From: Spirochaetales bacterium
GTDB lineage: Bacteria > Spirochaetota > Spirochaetia > SZUA-6 > JAFGRV01
Assembly: GCA_016930085.1 (NCBI GenBank)
Contig: JAFGHO010000069.1
Location: 81,198 to 145,197, forward strand
DNA length: 64,000 nt
Direction: 5' to 3'
The translations under genes were made by a program, and so were the position numbers. The notes under the pieces are model-generated. The model worked only from the letters and a program-made list of their open reading frames with translations. It ran no database searches and had not been told where the DNA came from. How positions within the stretch are numbered: the first letter of the stretch is position 1; every line of letters starts with the position of its first letter. Of the stretch, positions 61,526 through 64,000 are shown piece after piece.

Positions 61526-61554
61526 TTGACAAAACTTGAAATATTAATGATAAT
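61526..61554 (+). promoter_or_regulatory. Predicted promoter of infC-rpmI-rplT
   Basis: TTGACA (61526-61531) and GATAAT (61549-61554) are separated by 17 bases. The start site would be near 61561, giving an infC leader of only about 23 bases, which leaves no room for an upstream L20-type leader. Confidence 0.75.
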
Positions 61555-61583
61555 AGGAAGATATAATTGTATAAGGAGGTATA

Positions 61584-62111
61584 TTGGCTACAAAAGATCT
61601 GAGAATTAATAACGGAATACGGGTAAAGGAGGTACGATTAATAAATGAGAATGGTGAACAAATGGGAATTGTCGCGACAGATAAAGCCCTTGCCATTGCA
61701 GAAGAAGCCGGGCTTGACCTTGTCGAAGTAGCCCCGACGGCAAAACCTCCCGTATGTAAATTGCTGGATTACGGCAAATATAAATTTGATCAGGAAAAAC
61801 TGACTAAAGAATCTAAAAAGCGTTCAAAACAGAAAAAAGATAAAGAAATACGGATGCAACCGACGATAAACGATCACGATCTTCTTTTCAAGGTCAAACA
61901 TGTTCAGGAATTTCTCGAACACGGTTGCAAGGTAAAGGTCACAATAAGATTCAGGGGAAGAGAAATGGCACATACAGAAAGAGGAAAAGATGTATTGGAA
62001 AAGATACTTTCGATTCTTGAAAATGTATATACAGTTGAAAGAAATCCGAAGCTGGAAGGACGGTTCATGTCGATGCTTCTGAAACCAAAATCGAAAAAGG
62101 AGGGAAAATAA
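61584..62111 (+). CDS. infC: Translation initiation factor IF-3 (TTG start)
   Basis: 175-residue IF-3, which binds the 30S subunit and checks start-codon fidelity. The N-domain ([20 protein letters not shown]... [29 protein letters not shown]) and C-domain ([47 protein letters not shown], about 85-130) are complete. The start is TTG at 61584, 4 bases after AAGGAGG. IF-3 genes commonly use rare starts so that IF-3 can repress its own translation, and TTG fits that. Followed by rpmI after 2 bases. Confidence 0.96.
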   Translation: MATKDLRINNGIRVKEVRLINENGEQMGIVATDKALAIAEEAGLDLVEVAPTAKPPVCKLLDYGKYKFDQEKLTKESKKRSKQKKDKEIRMQPTINDHDLLFKVKHVQEFLEHGCKVKVTIRFRGREMAHTERGKDVLEKILSILENVYTVERNPKLEGRFMSMLLKPKSKKEGK

Positions 62112-62113
62112 CC

Positions 62114-62311
62114 ATGCCCAAGATGAAAACGAGAAAAAGCGCTGCCAAACGCTATAAACTGACGGGAAAAGGGAAGATAAAATATAAAAAGCAGGGATTA
62201 CGCCATATTCTCACGAAGAAAACGAGCAAAAGAAAACGCCATTTGCGTCAAAGTCATATACTTAATCCGGTAGAGGCAAAAAGGATTAAAAAGTTATTGC
62301 CGTACGGTTAA
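62114..62311 (+). CDS. rpmI: 50S ribosomal protein L35
   Basis: 65-residue basic ribosomal protein. [26 protein letters not shown] and the C-terminal KRKRHLRQ and [12 protein letters not shown] match L35, with the usual length. ATG 62114 is preceded by AAAGGAGGG near the end of infC. Followed by an unusually long gap before rplT. Confidence 0.97.
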   Translation: MPKMKTRKSAAKRYKLTGKGKIKYKKQGLRHILTKKTSKRKRHLRQSHILNPVEAKRIKKLLPYG

Positions 62312-62487
62312 GATTTTCCTTGAGCGAATATCCTGATATCGAATCGTAGATGGTTCACATTATCATAAAGGGAAGACATTCTCTTTACCGGGAACATATC
62401 AATTCAGTCTGAAAAACAGGAGATCGATAACGAGATCACGGATAGGAAAATCCCGTGCATTAATTGATAGAAGGAGAGCGAACTATT
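62312..62487 (+). promoter_or_regulatory. 176-base rpmI-rplT gap, possible L20 regulatory leader
   Basis: In most bacteria these two genes nearly touch. This gap contains a short inverted repeat (CACGG/CCGTG, about 62433-62457) shortly before the rplT ribosome site and no gene. L20 is known to repress its operon by binding an mRNA structure in other bacteria, so a leader is possible, but a specific fold cannot be assigned by eye. Confidence 0.4.
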
Positions 62488-62853
62488 ATGCCAAGAGCTA
62501 TTGATGGAACCAGAAGGAAAAACAGACGTAAGAAAATACTCGATCGTGCAAAAGGTTTCTGGGGAAGACGAAGCACGAATTTCAAGACCGCAAAAGAAGC
62601 GGTTGCACGCGCCATGAGAAGTTCATATCGCGACAGAAAAAGAAAAAAAAGAGATTTCCGTACACTCTGGATCGCCCGTATCTCTGCGGTCTGCAGGGCA
62701 CACGATATAACATATTCCCGGTTCATGAGCGGACTCAAGAAGGCGGGCGTTGTTATCGATAGAAAGGTGCTGTCCAATCTGGCGATAAACGATCCGGATG
62801 CTTTTACGAGTCTCATTGACATCGCCAGGTCTTCCTCCGGGGTGCAGGAATAA
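62488..62853 (+). CDS. rplT: 50S ribosomal protein L20
   Basis: 121-residue rRNA-binding protein needed for early 50S assembly. The opening MPRAIDGTRRKNRRKKILDRAKGFWG and the later SYRDRKRKKRDFRTLWIARI are typical. The frame opens earlier at 62464, but AGAAGGAGAG sits before ATG 62488. The 3' end is followed by 142 bases before the coiled-coil gene. Confidence 0.97.
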   Translation: MPRAIDGTRRKNRRKKILDRAKGFWGRRSTNFKTAKEAVARAMRSSYRDRKRKKRDFRTLWIARISAVCRAHDITYSRFMSGLKKAGVVIDRKVLSNLAINDPDAFTSLIDIARSSSGVQE

Positions 62854-62995
62854 GAGGCGCCGTCGTTTTCATTCGTTTATATAATCAGAGACCGATATGT
62901 GATGCGAAGTGAGATACCCGGACGGTAATAATGTGTCATCGCAAACAGCAGACGGAATATACATGTAAAAAAATAAGATTTTTTGGGGAAACGCT

Positions 62996-63511
62996 ATGAT
63001 AACGATTCAACAGATAAAAGCACTCGAGCAAAAAGTAAACAAAGCGGTGGAACTCATAAGCCTTTTGAAAAAAGAAAATGACGTGCTGAAAAATACCCTG
63101 GAGATATCACAGTCAAGAATGAAGGAGCTGGAAAACCTCGTCGCCCAATTCAAAAACGAACAGGCGGAAATTGAAAAGGGAATAATGAATACCCTCTCGA
63201 AACTCAATCAGCTCGAGGATGACGTGAGTGAACCAGATGAACGTCAGGGGGAAAACAGGGCAATCAATGGTGATGAGGAATCCGTTTCATCTCTGCAGCA
63301 GGTACAGAACGATCAGAACCCGTCAATGGATGAAGCCGAAGAAAGCGAAAATCGGGATATGAACGGCACAGACATGTTTTCAGATAATTCGACCGTCGAA
63401 GATAACGGAGAAAACGCCACTCCGGATGAATCCGGAGAAAAAGAGAAAAAGGATAACCCTGATGCGCCGGACGGTGAAAGCGGGGATGAAGCGGAACTGG
63501 ATATATTTTGA
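62996..63511 (+). CDS. ZapB-like coiled-coil protein with acidic disordered tail
   Basis: 171-residue protein. Residues 1-75 are one continuous heptad helix (LEQKVNKAVELISLLKKENDVL, then LENLVAQFKNEQAEIE), similar in size and character to ZapB, a divisome coiled coil. Residues 78-165 are disordered and rich in Glu, Asp, Asn and Ser, ending in LDIF. The neighbour at 63588 is ZapA-like, which supports a Z-ring role. Enteric ZapB lacks such a tail, so this is a ZapB-like or related protein rather than a clear orthologue. TTGGGG precedes the ATG. Confidence 0.65.
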   Translation: MITIQQIKALEQKVNKAVELISLLKKENDVLKNTLEISQSRMKELENLVAQFKNEQAEIEKGIMNTLSKLNQLEDDVSEPDERQGENRAINGDEESVSSLQQVQNDQNPSMDEAEESENRDMNGTDMFSDNSTVEDNGENATPDESGEKEKKDNPDAPDGESGDEAELDIF

Positions 63512-63587
63512 TGCAGCCCAAGGTGCCCTGATGTGTGTATAACACAGGCACGACCGGCAATGAAAGCGGATTAGTTTTCGATGACGT

Positions 63588-63896
63588 ATGAAACAAGATA
63601 AACACCAGCTAAAAGTAACCATACTCGGTGTTCCATTAACCATTCAGTCCGGGGAAGATTCACACTATCTCAACAAGATTGTCAATTACTTCATCTGTAA
63701 ACTAAAAGAAGTCGAACGGGATACGACATTGAACGATCCGCTGAAAATATCAATGATGGCCGGGTTGAATATCGCGGACGAACTGCTAAAAGAAAAAAGA
63801 AGAAGGTTTGCGGGACAAGAGACGGCGGGAGAACCGGAAGAAATCGAAGAGATTACAGAACGACTGATTGAAAAAATAGACAAAAGCCTCCATTAG
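63588..63896 (+). CDS. zapA: ZapA, Z-ring associated protein
   Basis: 102-residue protein of the ZapA family, which bundles FtsZ filaments. The N-terminal beta-hairpin (QLKVTILGVPLTIQSGED) leads into YLNKIVNYFICKLKEVE and a C-terminal coiled coil starting at LKISMMAGLNIADELLKEKRR. No obvious ribosome site is seen before ATG 63588. In many bacteria ssrS (6S RNA) follows zapA; here only 104 bases remain, and I cannot identify the RNA. Confidence 0.85.
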   Translation: MKQDKHQLKVTILGVPLTIQSGEDSHYLNKIVNYFICKLKEVERDTTLNDPLKISMMAGLNIADELLKEKRRRFAGQETAGEPEEIEEITERLIEKIDKSLH

Positions 63897-64000
63897 TGCG
63901 GTTTTCTCACATGCAGTTTTAATTATCACTAACTTGTTTCAATATAGACAATTATATTAAATGTCAAAAAACAGTTTGCTTTTTGAGAAAAGCGCCAAAA

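Noticed and set aside
1..64000. CRISPR array, tRNA, rRNA, insertion sequence or prophage
   Set aside because: No regularly spaced repeats, cloverleaf-like genes, transposase or phage structural genes were seen on either strand; both tyrosine recombinases look like housekeeping XerC/XerD.
63897..64000. 6S RNA after zapA
   Set aside because: The common zapA-ssrS order made me look, but the remaining 104 bases show no recognisable 6S structure and the window ends.

Overview
The window is a stretch of a spirochaete chromosome, most like a Treponema/Spirochaeta-type member of the Spirochaetales. The main evidence is the periplasmic-flagellum gene set: FliY, the collar protein FlbB, FlbD and two FlaA sheath proteins. 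A cell-division (dcw) cluster also runs directly into the flagellar cluster, and class II aldolase sits next to flaA, arrangements I recall from Treponema. Genus and species cannot be named from the sequence alone. I saw no rRNA, tRNA, CRISPR array, insertion sequence or prophage.

Positions 1-33740 form one long minus-strand array. Transcription enters at a promoter at about 33713-33740, just ahead of two MraZ-box-like repeats. It then reads mraZ, rsmH, ftsL-like, murF, mraY, ftsW, ftsQ, ftsA, ftsZ, xerD, a TPR lipoprotein, dprA, topA, xerC, hslV and hslU. The flagellar run follows: flgB, flgC, fliE, fliF, fliG, fliH, fliI, fliJ, flbB, fliK, flgD, flgE, flbD, motA, motB, fliL, fliM, fliY, fliO and the start of fliP. 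The dcw part is reduced, with no ftsI, murE, murD, murG or murC. Most genes overlap or nearly touch. The longer gaps (motB-fliL, fliE-fliF, flgB-hslU, ftsA-ftsZ, TPR-xerD) hold promoter-like sequence, stem-loops or an array of CRP-like half-sites.

Positions 33741-44110 are mixed. A small hypothetical gene is followed by a STAS-domain gene, a 5'-truncated arsR remnant and a thioredoxin-type arsenate reductase. Next comes a glycogen-type carbohydrate block: a GH57 branching-enzyme-like protein and a DUF4912 protein on the minus strand, divergent from a second GH57/DUF3536 protein. After that is a zinc/manganese-type ABC transporter (znuC, znuB, znuA), preceded by a small ribbon-helix-helix protein with a cysteine zinc-ribbon tail. 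That regulator's own promoter carries a perfect palindrome. The ZnuA-like protein lacks two of the four canonical metal ligands.

Positions 44110-61480 hold an M16C (PreP-like) metalloprotease, a bactofilin with a coiled-coil partner, two flaA genes behind a consensus sigma-70 promoter, a periplasmic-binding-like lipoprotein divergent from fructose-bisphosphate aldolase, a PhcB-like methyltransferase, a soluble hybrid histidine kinase, a small membrane protein, a membrane-bound AraC-type regulator, and a sugar-binding protein with no permeases beside it.

Positions 61500-64000 carry infC (TTG start), rpmI and rplT, then a coiled-coil ZapB-like protein and zapA.

The strongest items for follow-up are the ribbon-helix-helix/zinc-ribbon regulator with its palindromic operator, the ligand-poor ZnuA, the flagellar hook protein that has Ser where the hook cross-linking Cys is expected, and the arsR remnant ahead of arsC.
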